From: Acidimicrobiales bacterium
Lineage (GTDB): Bacteria > Actinomycetota > Acidimicrobiia > Acidimicrobiales > Palsa-688
Direction: 5' to 3'
Assembly: GCA_035533095.1 (NCBI GenBank)
Contig: DATLUM010000075.1
Coordinates: forward strand, 18,500 to 82,499
DNA: 64,000 bases
In this document: piece after piece, positions 8,483 to 15,841 of the stretch
Numbering within the stretch: the first letter of the stretch is position 1
Layout of the letters: each line of letters begins with the position of its first letter
Notes under the pieces: generated by a model
Database searches by the model: none
Seen by the model: only the letters and a program-made list of their open reading frames with translations
What the model was told of the DNA's origin: nothing
Translations under genes and position numbers: made by a program

Positions 8483-9176
8483 GGCCCACACCGGGGAGAA
8501 GAGCCCGGCTGCCCAGACACGGATTTCGAGGGTGTCGCTTGCGTGGTACGCGTTCGCGAGAGGCGTCGTCGAGCTCGTATGCCGCCTCTACTGGCGTGTA
8601 GAGATACGGGGTCGGGAGAACGTGCCGCGGTCGGGGCCGTTCGTGATCGCTCCCGTGCACCGTTCGAACATCGACACCCTGCTCGCAGGCTGCCTCACGC
8701 GGCGCCGGATTCGCTTTATGGGCAAGGACAGCCTGTGGAAGTACCGCTGGTCGGGGACCCTTTTCAGCTCGCTCGGGGCCTTCCCGGTGCACAGGGGCAC
8801 TCCGGACCGTGAGGCTCTTCGCAGGAGCGAGGAGGCACTGCGCGGGGGAGAGCCGGTCGTGCTCTTTCCCGAAGGCACCCGGCAGTCCGGACCGAAGATC
8901 CAGCCCCTGTTCGAAGGAGCTTCCTTCGTCGCCGCTCGCACCGGCGTGCCGATAATTCCGGTGGGTATTGGCGGCAGCGAATGGGCGATGCCCAAGGGCA
9001 GCAAGCGGATCCTTCCCGTGAAGGTCGTGATGGTCGTCGGCGCACCTATCCAGGCACCCGAGCGCCAACAAGGGGGGCGTGTGTCGCGCAGGTCGGTGAG
9101 CGAGGTGTCTGAGAAGCTGTACTCCACCCTGCAGGACCTCTTCGACGAGGCCCTACAGGCGGCCGGCCGGAGTTAG
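8475..9176 (+). CDS. plsC: 1-acyl-sn-glycerol-3-phosphate acyltransferase (PlsC family)
   Basis: 233 residues. It acylates lysophosphatidate or a related lipid at the membrane. The HX4D catalytic motif HRSNID is followed by FMGKDSLW, an FPEGTR acyl-acceptor motif, and IIPVGI. The first 60 residues hold a hydrophobic segment that may anchor it. Many actinobacterial paralogues exist, so the precise acceptor lipid is uncertain. It overlaps ispH on the other strand by 4 bases at its 3' end. Confidence 0.9.
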   Translation: MPEAHTGEKSPAAQTRISRVSLAWYAFARGVVELVCRLYWRVEIRGRENVPRSGPFVIAPVHRSNIDTLLAGCLTRRRIRFMGKDSLWKYRWSGTLFSSLGAFPVHRGTPDREALRRSEEALRGGEPVVLFPEGTRQSGPKIQPLFEGASFVAARTGVPIIPVGIGGSEWAMPKGSKRILPVKVVMVVGAPIQAPERQQGGRVSRRSVSEVSEKLYSTLQDLFDEALQAAGRS

Positions 9177-10213
9177 CTCCGCAACGCGACCGACGCAGAC
9201 ATCTCGCGGTCGTCGGGCAGGGGAGCCCCGCCGGCGGTGGGGTCCGCCCCGGGCGCGAGGCCGGCGACAGCGGCGGCAGCCGAGAGGTTCCTGACCGCGT
9301 CGCGCAGTTCCCTGGGCAACGGGAAGTACTCGTCCTCGTCGACTGCCCGCACCTGCTCGGTCCCATCGCGGGGCGCAAGCCGGCCAACGACAGCTTCGAC
9401 GACTTCCTCCGGAGCGGACGCGCCGGCGATGACGCCGACGGTTCCCGACAGGTCATCGGGAAGTTCGGCGGGGCCGTTGACGCGCAGGACCCGCGGGCAT
9501 CCGGCGGCCGAGGCCGTCCTCTCGAGAGCCCGCGTGTTGGAGGAGTTCTCCGAGCCGATGACGATGACGGCGTTGCACCTGGAGGCGATCGCCTTGAGGG
9601 CCGTCTGGCGGTTCGTGGTGGCGAAGCACAGGTCGGACGTGCCGGGCACCCACAGGTCCGGCCAACGACTGCGCGCCGCGTCCAGCAGCGCCTTCCACTC
9701 GTCGACGGCGAGGGTGGTCTGGGCGAGGAAGGCGACCGGACCCTCGGGGTCGGGGAGGGCTTCCAGCTCCTCGAGGGTCTCGAGACGATGCACCGCGTCA
9801 GGAGCCACGGCCGCCGTCCCGATCGCCTCCTGGTGGCCCTCGTGGCCCACGTAGACGATGGAGTATCCCTTGCCGGCTCGCACCTTGACCTCGTGGTGCA
9901 CCTTCTTGACGAGGGGGCACACCGCGTTCACGACGGCCCCGCCGCGTTCCTTCGCCGCCGCGACTACCTCAGGGGGCGACCCGTGAGCGGAAAGCATCAG
10001 TGGTGCACCTTCCGGCACCTCCGAAACGTCGTCCACGAAGACGACCCCCATCTCCTTGAAGCGGTCCACGACGACCTTGTTGTGGACGATCTCGTGGTAG
10101 CAGTACACGGGCGGCTCGAAGACCCGGGTCATCCACGCCAGCGACTTGATGGCCATCTCCACGCCGGCGCAGAAGCCCCTCGGGGAGGCCAGCAGAACCT
10201 TGTCGACATCCAC
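9173..10213 (-). CDS. ispH: 4-hydroxy-3-methylbut-2-enyl diphosphate reductase
   Basis: 346 residues. It performs the last step of the MEP isoprenoid pathway, giving IPP and DMAPP. The three cluster cysteines are visible: Cys15 in SPRGFCAGVEMA, one in AVCPLVKKVH, and one in DLCFATTNRQ. The catalytic motif SENSSNT is present. The C-terminal 40 residues are an Ala/Gly/Pro-rich tail beyond the catalytic core. Start GTG 10213 lies 7 nt after a TAGCCT hexamer. Confidence 0.96.
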   Translation of the reverse strand: MDVDKVLLASPRGFCAGVEMAIKSLAWMTRVFEPPVYCYHEIVHNKVVVDRFKEMGVVFVDDVSEVPEGAPLMLSAHGSPPEVVAAAKERGGAVVNAVCPLVKKVHHEVKVRAGKGYSIVYVGHEGHQEAIGTAAVAPDAVHRLETLEELEALPDPEGPVAFLAQTTLAVDEWKALLDAARSRWPDLWVPGTSDLCFATTNRQTALKAIASRCNAVIVIGSENSSNTRALERTASAAGCPRVLRVNGPAELPDDLSGTVGVIAGASAPEEVVEAVVGRLAPRDGTEQVRAVDEDEYFPLPRELRDAVRNLSAAAAVAGLAPGADPTAGGAPLPDDREMSASVALRS

Positions 10214-10220
10214 TCCGAGC

Positions 10221-10226
10221 AGGCTA
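10221..10226 (-). promoter_or_regulatory. -10 element (TAGCCT) of ispH
   Basis: It is 7 nt upstream of the ispH GTG on the minus strand, consistent with a leaderless transcript. Confidence 0.55.
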
Positions 10227-10274
10227 CCGGCACGGCTGGTGGAGGGCCGAGCGCCTATCGGCGGGCGTGGCGCC

Positions 10275-10280
10275 TATCCT
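10275..10280 (+). promoter_or_regulatory. -10 element (TATCCT) of the DUF512 gene
   Basis: TATCCT is 9 nt before ATG 10290. The word GCGCCTATC occurs at this hexamer, about 20 bases upstream, and again near 12997 ahead of the SpoIIE gene. Confidence 0.45.
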
Positions 10281-10289
10281 TGAACGGCC

Positions 10290-11642
10290 ATGTCCATGCC
10301 CCGTGTGGTGGCGGTGACCCCCGGGTCTCCTGCCGCCCGGGCTGGCCTCCAAGCCGGTGACGAGATCGCGGCGATGGACGGCCAGCTCCCCCGCGACATC
10401 ATCGAGTACCAGCTGATCGCCGATCAGGCGCGCCTGGACCTCGATATCCGCAGAGGGGGTCTGGAGCTCTCCCTGACCTTGGAGCGCGAGACGGCCGAAC
10501 CGCTCGGGATCGAGGTGGACGCAGCCCTGTTCGACCGGGTGCGCACCTGCGACAACCACTGCGAGTTCTGCTTCATCCACCAGCTCCCCAAGGGAATGCG
10601 CAAGAGCCTGTACACCCGCGACGACGACTACCGCTTGTCGTTTTTGTACGGAAATTTCACGACCCTCACGCGGTTCACCGAGTCCGATCTCGAAAGGGTG
10701 GTCACGGAGGGTTTGTCGCCGTTGTGGGTGAGCATCCACGCGACCGACCCCGGGGTCCGCGCCCGGATGTTGCGCAACCCGCGCGGTGCGATGAGCCTGA
10801 GGTGGCTCAGGGCGCTGCTCGACAACGGCATCGAAGTCCACGGCCAGGTCGTGGTCTGCCCGGGAATCAACGACGCCGCCATCCTCGACGACACCCTCGC
10901 CGGCGTCCTCGACCGCTTTCCCGAGATCGCGAGCGTGGCCTGCGTACCGCTCGGGGTCAGCCGTTTCAACTCGGAAGCAGCGATGCGACCGCATACCGAG
11001 AGTGAGGCTGCGGTGGTCGTCGATCTCGTCGAGGCCTGGCAGGACACCTTTCTGATCGCACTCGGGCGCCGGCTCGTCTACGCCGCAGACGAGTACTACC
11101 TGCTGGCCGGCCGGCCCTTTCCCGCCCTCGAGACGTACGGGGAGGTGGCACAACACGAGAACGGCGTCGGGATGGCCGCCGCTTTCGAGGCGCGCTATCG
11201 CGGTCGAAGCGGCGCCCCGGCTGGCGGCCCGGGCGGGTTCTTCCAGTCGGTGGACGGTGCGCCTGCGGCGGGATACCGGGCGCCCCGGGCCGGAACGGTC
11301 ACCGTCAGGCCTCGCCGGGACGCTCCGGTCACCGTGATCACCGGAACGTACGGCGAGAGGGTGCTGCGCCCGCTTCTGCAAGGCGGCGTGCAAGTCATGG
11401 CGGTCGAGAACCGCTTCTTCGGCGGTAACACGGCGGTCGCCGGCCTGCTGACGGGAGCCGACGTGACCGCCGCCCTGGCGGGGGCCTCCCCCCTCAGGCG
11501 CTACCTGCTGCCCGACGTCTGCCTGTCCGGCGGGCGCTTCCTCGACGGCTTCGCAGTCGAAGACCTTCCGCTGCCGGTGGAGGTCATCCCCGCGGACGGC
11601 GCAGCTCTGCGCCAAGCGTTGCTCGTCCCGGCACCGTCATGA
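10290..11642 (+). CDS. DUF512 protein: PDZ-like domain plus radical-SAM-type Fe-S domain
   Basis: 450 residues. The N-terminus (PGSPAARAGLQAGDEIAAMDG) is a PDZ-like segment. A CDNHCEFCF motif (Cys spacing 3 and 2) follows at about residues 87-95, as in radical SAM enzymes, and then a TIM-barrel-like part and a C-terminal DUF512-type region. The reaction is unknown. The gene overlaps der in an ATGA; this family is often found next to der in other bacteria, suggesting a ribosome- or RNA-linked role, which remains inference. A second ATG at 10296 could be used instead. Confidence 0.85.
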   Translation: MSMPRVVAVTPGSPAARAGLQAGDEIAAMDGQLPRDIIEYQLIADQARLDLDIRRGGLELSLTLERETAEPLGIEVDAALFDRVRTCDNHCEFCFIHQLPKGMRKSLYTRDDDYRLSFLYGNFTTLTRFTESDLERVVTEGLSPLWVSIHATDPGVRARMLRNPRGAMSLRWLRALLDNGIEVHGQVVVCPGINDAAILDDTLAGVLDRFPEIASVACVPLGVSRFNSEAAMRPHTESEAAVVVDLVEAWQDTFLIALGRRLVYAADEYYLLAGRPFPALETYGEVAQHENGVGMAAAFEARYRGRSGAPAGGPGGFFQSVDGAPAAGYRAPRAGTVTVRPRRDAPVTVITGTYGERVLRPLLQGGVQVMAVENRFFGGNTAVAGLLTGADVTAALAGASPLRRYLLPDVCLSGGRFLDGFAVEDLPLPVEVIPADGAALRQALLVPAPS

Positions 11643-12970
11643 GAAAAGACGCGGCCGTCGCGCCGGAACGCCGGTCGCGGCCCCTCGTCGCAGTGGTGGG
11701 CCGCCCGAACGTCGGCAAGAGCACCCTCGTCAATCGCATCGTCGGCCGGCGCGAAGCGATCGTCGAGGAAAGGCCGGGGGTCACCAGAGACCGCAAGTTC
11801 CTGGAGGCGGAGTGGGCCGGCCGCGAGTTCACGATCGTGGACACCGGCGGATGGCTGGATTCGAAAGACACCCTCGAAGGCCAGGTGAGCGCACAGTCGG
11901 AACGAGCGATACGTGCAGCCGACGTGGTCGTGATGGTGGCCGACGCGACGGTGGGCATCACCGAGGACGACGCCAAGGTGGCCGCAATGCTGCGACGGTC
12001 CGGGCGCCCGCTGGTGTTGGTTGCGAACAAGGTCGACGGCGACAGCAGGGATGCCGACGCGTGGATGTTCGCACGTCTGGGACTCGGTGACCCTTTCCCG
12101 GTCAGCGCGCTCCACGGTCGCGGGACCGGCGAGCTTCTCGACGCAATCGTGGAGAGGTTCCCGGCCGACCTGGATGCCGCCGAGGAAGTCGGGGAAGCGA
12201 GCACGCAGCCGTCGGTAGCGATCGTGGGGCGGCCCAACGTCGGCAAGTCGACGTTGTTCAACCGGCTGATAGGTGACGAGCGTTCGGTTGTCCACGACGA
12301 GCCGGGGACCACACGCGACAGCGTCGATACGGTTGTGTCGACACCGTCGGGCGCGATCCGCTTCGTCGACACCGCAGGAATGCGCCGGCGTGGCAAGGAG
12401 GCTTCCGGAGCCGAGTACTACTCGCTTGTACGCGCCCTCCAGGCTCTCGATCGGGCCCAGTCCGCTCTTCTGGTCATCGACGCGACCGACGGGGTGACAA
12501 AACAGGACCAGCGCCTGGCTGAGCGCGTCGACGCCTCGGGGAGCTCGGTCGTCGTGTTGCTCAACAAGTGGGAGATGCTCGACGCCGAAGCCCGCAGCCG
12601 CGTCCTCGCCGAGGTCGAGGACCGCCTCGGTTTCCTCGCCTACGCACCCGTGCTCAAGGTGAGCGCGCGTACGGGTCTAGGTGTGCACAAACTGCTGCCG
12701 GCGCTCGAGGCAGCCATCGACGCTTCCGGCAAGCGAGTCGCGACGGGAGAGCTGAACCGACTCATCACCCTGGCGCAAGCAGAACACCGTTCACCTGGGG
12801 GGAGGATCCTCTACGCGACGCAGGGCGCCACGGACCCTCCCACGTTCACCCTCTTCGCCACGCGGCCGCTTCCCGCCCCTTACCTGCGCTACATCGAGAG
12901 GCGGCTTCGTGAGCATTTCGGCTTCGGGCCGACACCTCTCGTGTTCCGGGTACGCCGAAGGGCCGGCTGA
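11639..12970 (+). CDS. der: Ribosome biogenesis GTPase Der (EngA)
   Basis: 443 residues with two tandem GTPase domains. Each has a P-loop: GRPNVGKSTLVNR near residue 21 and GRPNVGKSTLFNR near residue 200. Switch motifs DTGGW and DTAGMRRRGK, the NKVD and NKWE specificity motifs, and a C-terminal KH-like domain are all present. Der acts in 50S subunit maturation. Translation is coupled to the DUF512 gene by a 4-base overlap. Confidence 0.97.
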   Translation: MRKDAAVAPERRSRPLVAVVGRPNVGKSTLVNRIVGRREAIVEERPGVTRDRKFLEAEWAGREFTIVDTGGWLDSKDTLEGQVSAQSERAIRAADVVVMVADATVGITEDDAKVAAMLRRSGRPLVLVANKVDGDSRDADAWMFARLGLGDPFPVSALHGRGTGELLDAIVERFPADLDAAEEVGEASTQPSVAIVGRPNVGKSTLFNRLIGDERSVVHDEPGTTRDSVDTVVSTPSGAIRFVDTAGMRRRGKEASGAEYYSLVRALQALDRAQSALLVIDATDGVTKQDQRLAERVDASGSSVVVLLNKWEMLDAEARSRVLAEVEDRLGFLAYAPVLKVSARTGLGVHKLLPALEAAIDASGKRVATGELNRLITLAQAEHRSPGGRILYATQGATDPPTFTLFATRPLPAPYLRYIERRLREHFGFGPTPLVFRVRRRAG

Positions 12971-13024
12971 CCTGCTGCGACGCGAACCTCTTTAGGCGCC
13001 TATCGGGAGATACCGGTCGTCGAG

Positions 13025-13030
13025 TAGCGT
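13025..13030 (+). promoter_or_regulatory. -10 element (TAGCGT) of the SpoIIE phosphatase gene
   Basis: TAGCGT sits 7 nt before ATG 13038. Confidence 0.55.
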
Positions 13031-13037
13031 TTCGCCT

Positions 13038-14129
13038 ATGTTCACCCAGCCGTGGCTGGCCGCCGCGGCAGTGTTCTGCGCCATCGCCGCAATCTTGTGG
13101 GGTAGGGCAGCAGCCCGTCTGGCGCGCGCTGCACGCCGCATCGAAGCCGAGACCGCGTCCTCGTCGCACGGGCGGGATGCCACCGAATTGGCACGCTCGG
13201 CATTCGACAAGGACCTGCACACCGCCATCCTCTACGGCATCCTCGCCGTGGCCCTCGCGGTCGCTTCGCTGTCGAGGGACATCTGGTACGAGGTACCGCT
13301 CCTCGCCGTGAGCATCCCGGTGGTGGTGTCGATCCGGTTTGCACCGCGCTTCTTCGACGAGGCGAGGCTCGCGGAGAACCGGGCCATGCTGGAACGGCGC
13401 GCGGAGGAGGTCCTCGCGCAGGACCAGCTCGCCCCGCGCAGGTGGGCCGACCGGCTCGCCCCCGAGAGCCTGCCTCATATCGAGGGATTCGATCTCGGGC
13501 GGGTGTACGAGCCCGGTACCGGCATGATGGCCGGCGACTTCTACGACGTGCTCGCGACCGGGCCGAGCCGGATGGCGGTCCTGATCGGCGACGTCGCGGG
13601 CCACGGGATCGAGCCGTCCATCACCGCCTTCCAGGTCAAGTACCTGCTGAGAACCTTCCTGCGCCAGTACCGCGACCCCGCTCAAGCCCTCGAAGAGCTC
13701 AACAAGCTGATGTCCACGGGAAGCAGACCCGAGGACCTGGTGTCTGTCTGCGTGGTCGTCTTCGACGTCGAGGCGGGGACCCTCCGCCACGCGTCGGCCG
13801 GACACCCCCCCGCATGGCTGTGGCACGACTCGGAGATGCGCTCGCTCCCCGCGACCGGTCCTCTGCTCACCCTCGATCCGCAGGCCGCGTACTTCTCGCG
13901 TGAGCTGAACCTGATGAGCGGCGATCTTCTGGTGCTGTACACGGACGGCCTCACGGAGGCCCGCTCGGGCGGCCAGATATTCGGTGAGGATCGAATAGCG
14001 GGGCTTGTGCGGCGCGACCCGGGCCAGGACACGACCATCTTGTGCAAGACCCTGCTCGAGGCCGCCCGAGATTTCTCCTCAGAGCCGTTGAGCGACGACG
14101 TAGCGATCCTGGCCGTCCGCAAGGTCTGA
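13038..14129 (+). CDS. Membrane-anchored SpoIIE/RsbU-type serine phosphatase
   Basis: 363 residues. The N-terminus has one hydrophobic helix (about 7-22), and a second hydrophobic stretch spans about 60-95. The rest is a PP2C-like SpoIIE domain: MMAGDFYDVL, LIGDVAGHGIEPS, LYTDGLTEAR and SDDVAILAV supply the metal-binding Asp residues. Such enzymes usually dephosphorylate anti-sigma-factor antagonists in partner-switching pathways. No kinase or antagonist gene is adjacent, so its partner is unknown. Confidence 0.88.
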   Translation: MFTQPWLAAAAVFCAIAAILWGRAAARLARAARRIEAETASSSHGRDATELARSAFDKDLHTAILYGILAVALAVASLSRDIWYEVPLLAVSIPVVVSIRFAPRFFDEARLAENRAMLERRAEEVLAQDQLAPRRWADRLAPESLPHIEGFDLGRVYEPGTGMMAGDFYDVLATGPSRMAVLIGDVAGHGIEPSITAFQVKYLLRTFLRQYRDPAQALEELNKLMSTGSRPEDLVSVCVVVFDVEAGTLRHASAGHPPAWLWHDSEMRSLPATGPLLTLDPQAAYFSRELNLMSGDLLVLYTDGLTEARSGGQIFGEDRIAGLVRRDPGQDTTILCKTLLEAARDFSSEPLSDDVAILAVRKV

Positions 14130-14160
14130 CCCACGCGGCCAGCCCGGACGGGCCCGGCGG

Positions 14161-14166
14161 TACCGT
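14161..14166 (+). promoter_or_regulatory. -10 element (TACCGT) of the small zinc-ribbon gene
   Basis: TACCGT lies 9 nt upstream of GTG 14176. Confidence 0.4.
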
Positions 14167-14175
14167 GGGGTACCG

Positions 14176-14379
14176 GTGCCCTGGTGCGACGACTGCAGCA
14201 AGTTCTGGGACGACCGGAGCGTCGTGGACGCATCGGGGAGTTGCCCTACCTGCGGACGCGTTCTCGCGCCTGCGCGCAAAGGTGTGCCATGGCATTTCAA
14301 GCTGATGCTCGTCGCTCTGGCCGTGTACATGGTGTACCGGATCTACTGGCTGGTGGAGTGGCTACCCAAGCACATCTGA
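14176..14379 (+). CDS. Small zinc-ribbon membrane protein
   Basis: 67 residues starting with GTG. Two CxxC pairs (CDDC at 4-7 and CPTC at 23-26) form a probable zinc ribbon. One hydrophobic helix follows (about 43-62, LMLVALAVYMVYRIYWLVEW), so the ribbon is probably cytoplasmic at the inner membrane face. Function unknown. It stands alone between the phosphatase and tRNA-Pro. Confidence 0.75.
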   Translation: MPWCDDCSKFWDDRSVVDASGSCPTCGRVLAPARKGVPWHFKLMLVALAVYMVYRIYWLVEWLPKHI

Positions 14380-14414
14380 GGCTCCTACCCGCGGCGTACG
14401 TAGCGGCGGAGTAC

Positions 14415-14420
14415 TAGGGT
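14415..14420 (+). promoter_or_regulatory. -10 element (TAGGGT) of tRNA-Pro
   Basis: TAGGGT ends 12 nt before the mature tRNA 5' end, which fits a short trimmed leader. Confidence 0.5.
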
Positions 14421-14432
14421 CGTATTCCCAAC

Positions 14433-14506
14433 CGGGCGGTGGCGCAGTTTGGTAGCGCACCAGACTGGGGGTCTGGGGGCCGCGGGTTCAAGTCCCGCCC
14501 GCCCGA
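14433..14506 (+). tRNA. tRNA-Pro (anticodon GGG)
   Basis: A full cloverleaf can be drawn. The acceptor stem CGGGCGG pairs with CCGCCCG (14499-14505) and the discriminator is A. The D-arm is GCGC/GCGC. The anticodon stem CCAGA/TCTGG encloses the loop CTGGGGG, giving anticodon GGG. The T-arm GCGGG/CCCGC encloses TTCAAGT. CCA is not encoded. It should read CCC and CCU proline codons. Confidence 0.97.
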
Positions 14507-14513
14507 CGCAAGA

Positions 14514-14538
14514 GGGCCCCGGGGTTCCCCCGGGGCCC
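14514..14538 (+). terminator. Strong hairpin between tRNA-Pro and the convergent NifU gene
   Basis: An 11-bp perfect stem, GGGCCCCGGGG (14514-14524) with its complement at 14528-14538, around a 3-nt loop. A long T-run is missing, but its position just after the tRNA and before the end of a convergent gene suits a bidirectional terminator. Confidence 0.65.
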
Positions 14539-14573
14539 ATGTCTCTCACGCCCGCATGGGGCGGCTAAGTCTG

Positions 14574-14891
14574 CTACCAGGCGGGGCGGTACGCGCCGCG
14601 ACCCATGGCCGAGCTGGTCTCGTAGTCGATCTCGTCGTCGATGCTGCCGAAGACCTCGGTCACCCAGTCGAGCCGCTCCTTGAGTATGCGCTCGACACCC
14701 GCCTGAAGAGTCGTCGAGCTGATGGCGCACGACGAGCACGAACCTTGCAACTGGACCTCGATGACACCAGAGTCGACGTCGGCGCTGACCAGAACCAGAT
14801 CGCCGCCGTCCGCCTGGACCGCGGGGCGGATCAAGTCGATCAGCTCGTTGAGGTCGGCCAGTCTCTGTGCTCGTTCGTCGTCAGTCAGCAT
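14574..14891 (-). CDS. NifU C-terminal-domain Fe-S scaffold protein
   Basis: 105 residues. The domain has ELIDLIRPAVQADGGDLVLV and the cluster-binding motif GSCSSCAIS with Cys52 and Cys55. Stand-alone NifU C-terminal proteins carry or transfer Fe-S clusters. ATG 14891 is chosen because GGAGGT lies 10 nt upstream; the frame stays open further but the extra stretch is Arg-rich and unlike the family. Confidence 0.92.
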   Translation of the reverse strand: MLTDDERAQRLADLNELIDLIRPAVQADGGDLVLVSADVDSGVIEVQLQGSCSSCAISSTTLQAGVERILKERLDWVTEVFGSIDDEIDYETSSAMGRGAYRPAW

Positions 14892-14947
14892 TCGCTCATT
14901 ACCTCCATACCCATTCTGGCAGGAAGGCCGCCGGAACCGGCAGCCGG

Positions 14948-14953
14948 TACCCT
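14948..14953 (+). promoter_or_regulatory. -10 element (TACCCT) of the DUF4333-like gene
   Basis: TACCCT lies 6 nt before GTG 14960 and so supports that start over the longer open frame. Confidence 0.5.
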
Positions 14954-14959
14954 GCGCCG

Positions 14960-15319
14960 GTGACCGAGGCCCCAGTTGCGACCGTGACGCGTCGCAAGCG
15001 GGCCCGCTGGGTCCCGGGCCTGATCGCGTTGGCTGCGTTGCTCGCGATCGGAATCGTGTTCGGCGCCGGCGGTGACCTCTCCCACCCGCCGCCGAAAACG
15101 CTTTCCGGTAGCGACGTCGCCGCACAACTGGCGACAGGGCTGCAGGCGCTCCGCTCGACCTCGTCGCCGCCAAGCGTCGTCTGCCCCGAGCACGAGCCCG
15201 TGAGAACAGGTCTCAGGTTCCAATGCCACTTCGACCAGGGCAAGCCGATCGACGTCGTAGAGATCGACGACCGAGGTCACCTGCGGTGGTCGCTGCCCTC
15301 ACCGAGTCCCACCGCCTGA
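14960..15319 (+). CDS. Membrane-anchored DUF4333-like protein
   Basis: 119 residues. A basic N-terminus (VTRRKRARW) precedes one transmembrane helix (about 17-33). The outer part has SVVCPEHEPVRTGLRFQCHF, the CP...G..F.C pattern of actinobacterial DUF4333, whose two Cys probably form a disulfide outside the membrane. Function unknown. The 3' end overlaps the convergent MerR gene by 21 bases. Confidence 0.7.
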   Translation: MTEAPVATVTRRKRARWVPGLIALAALLAIGIVFGAGGDLSHPPPKTLSGSDVAAQLATGLQALRSTSSPPSVVCPEHEPVRTGLRFQCHFDQGKPIDVVEIDDRGHLRWSLPSPSPTA

Positions 15320-15841
15320 GCCGGCCCGTCCCCGGCCGCCGGCGCGACGCCGTTGCACTTTACCTGGGCTGCCGCGCTTGGCCGTTGTCCCCTCCATCAC
15401 GGCCCGGACCCTGTCCATCGACGCCGACAGGTCGGCCCTGAAACACTGGAGCGCCGCGATCTTGGAGTCGACCGTCTCGGTGAGATCCTCCCGCACCTTC
15501 AGCGCCTGACGCAGCAGCAGCGCCCGGCGGGCGGACCCCTCCGACGCTGCGTCGTATTCCGCCCTGATCGCGGCCAACCGGTCGTCGCTTGCGAGCACGG
15601 CGCGGATCTCGTCGAGGTTGAAGCCGAGCAACGCCTGCAGTTCCCGGATGCGCCGCACGCGCGTCAGGTCGCCTTCGGAGTACCGCCGGAGCCCTCCTGG
15701 GGTGGAAGCTGTAGGCGTCAGAAGACCGATCTGCTGGTAGTAGCGCAGCGCTCTCTCGGAAACGCCGCATTGGGCGGCCGCCTTGGCTATACCGACGAGC
15801 TTCCCCTCCGGCTGCGGCCGCGACGTGGAAGACCTTTTCAC
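15299..15841 (-). CDS. MerR-family transcriptional regulator of the adjacent exporter
   Basis: 180 residues. The N-terminal MerR winged helix (about 13-80) includes GIAKAAAQCGVSERALRYYQ, GLLTPTASTPGGLRRY and a following helix; a dimerisation coiled coil comes next and then a basic tail. It starts with GTG at 15841, and the MFS gene stop TGA (15840-15838) overlaps that start in a GTGA, so the regulator is the second gene of the exporter operon. No conserved Cys metal site is seen in the effector region, so a small organic effector is more likely than a metal (inference). Confidence 0.88.
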   Translation of the reverse strand: MKRSSTSRPQPEGKLVGIAKAAAQCGVSERALRYYQQIGLLTPTASTPGGLRRYSEGDLTRVRRIRELQALLGFNLDEIRAVLASDDRLAAIRAEYDAASEGSARRALLLRQALKVREDLTETVDSKIAALQCFRADLSASMDRVRAVMEGTTAKRGSPGKVQRRRAGGRGRAGSGGGTR

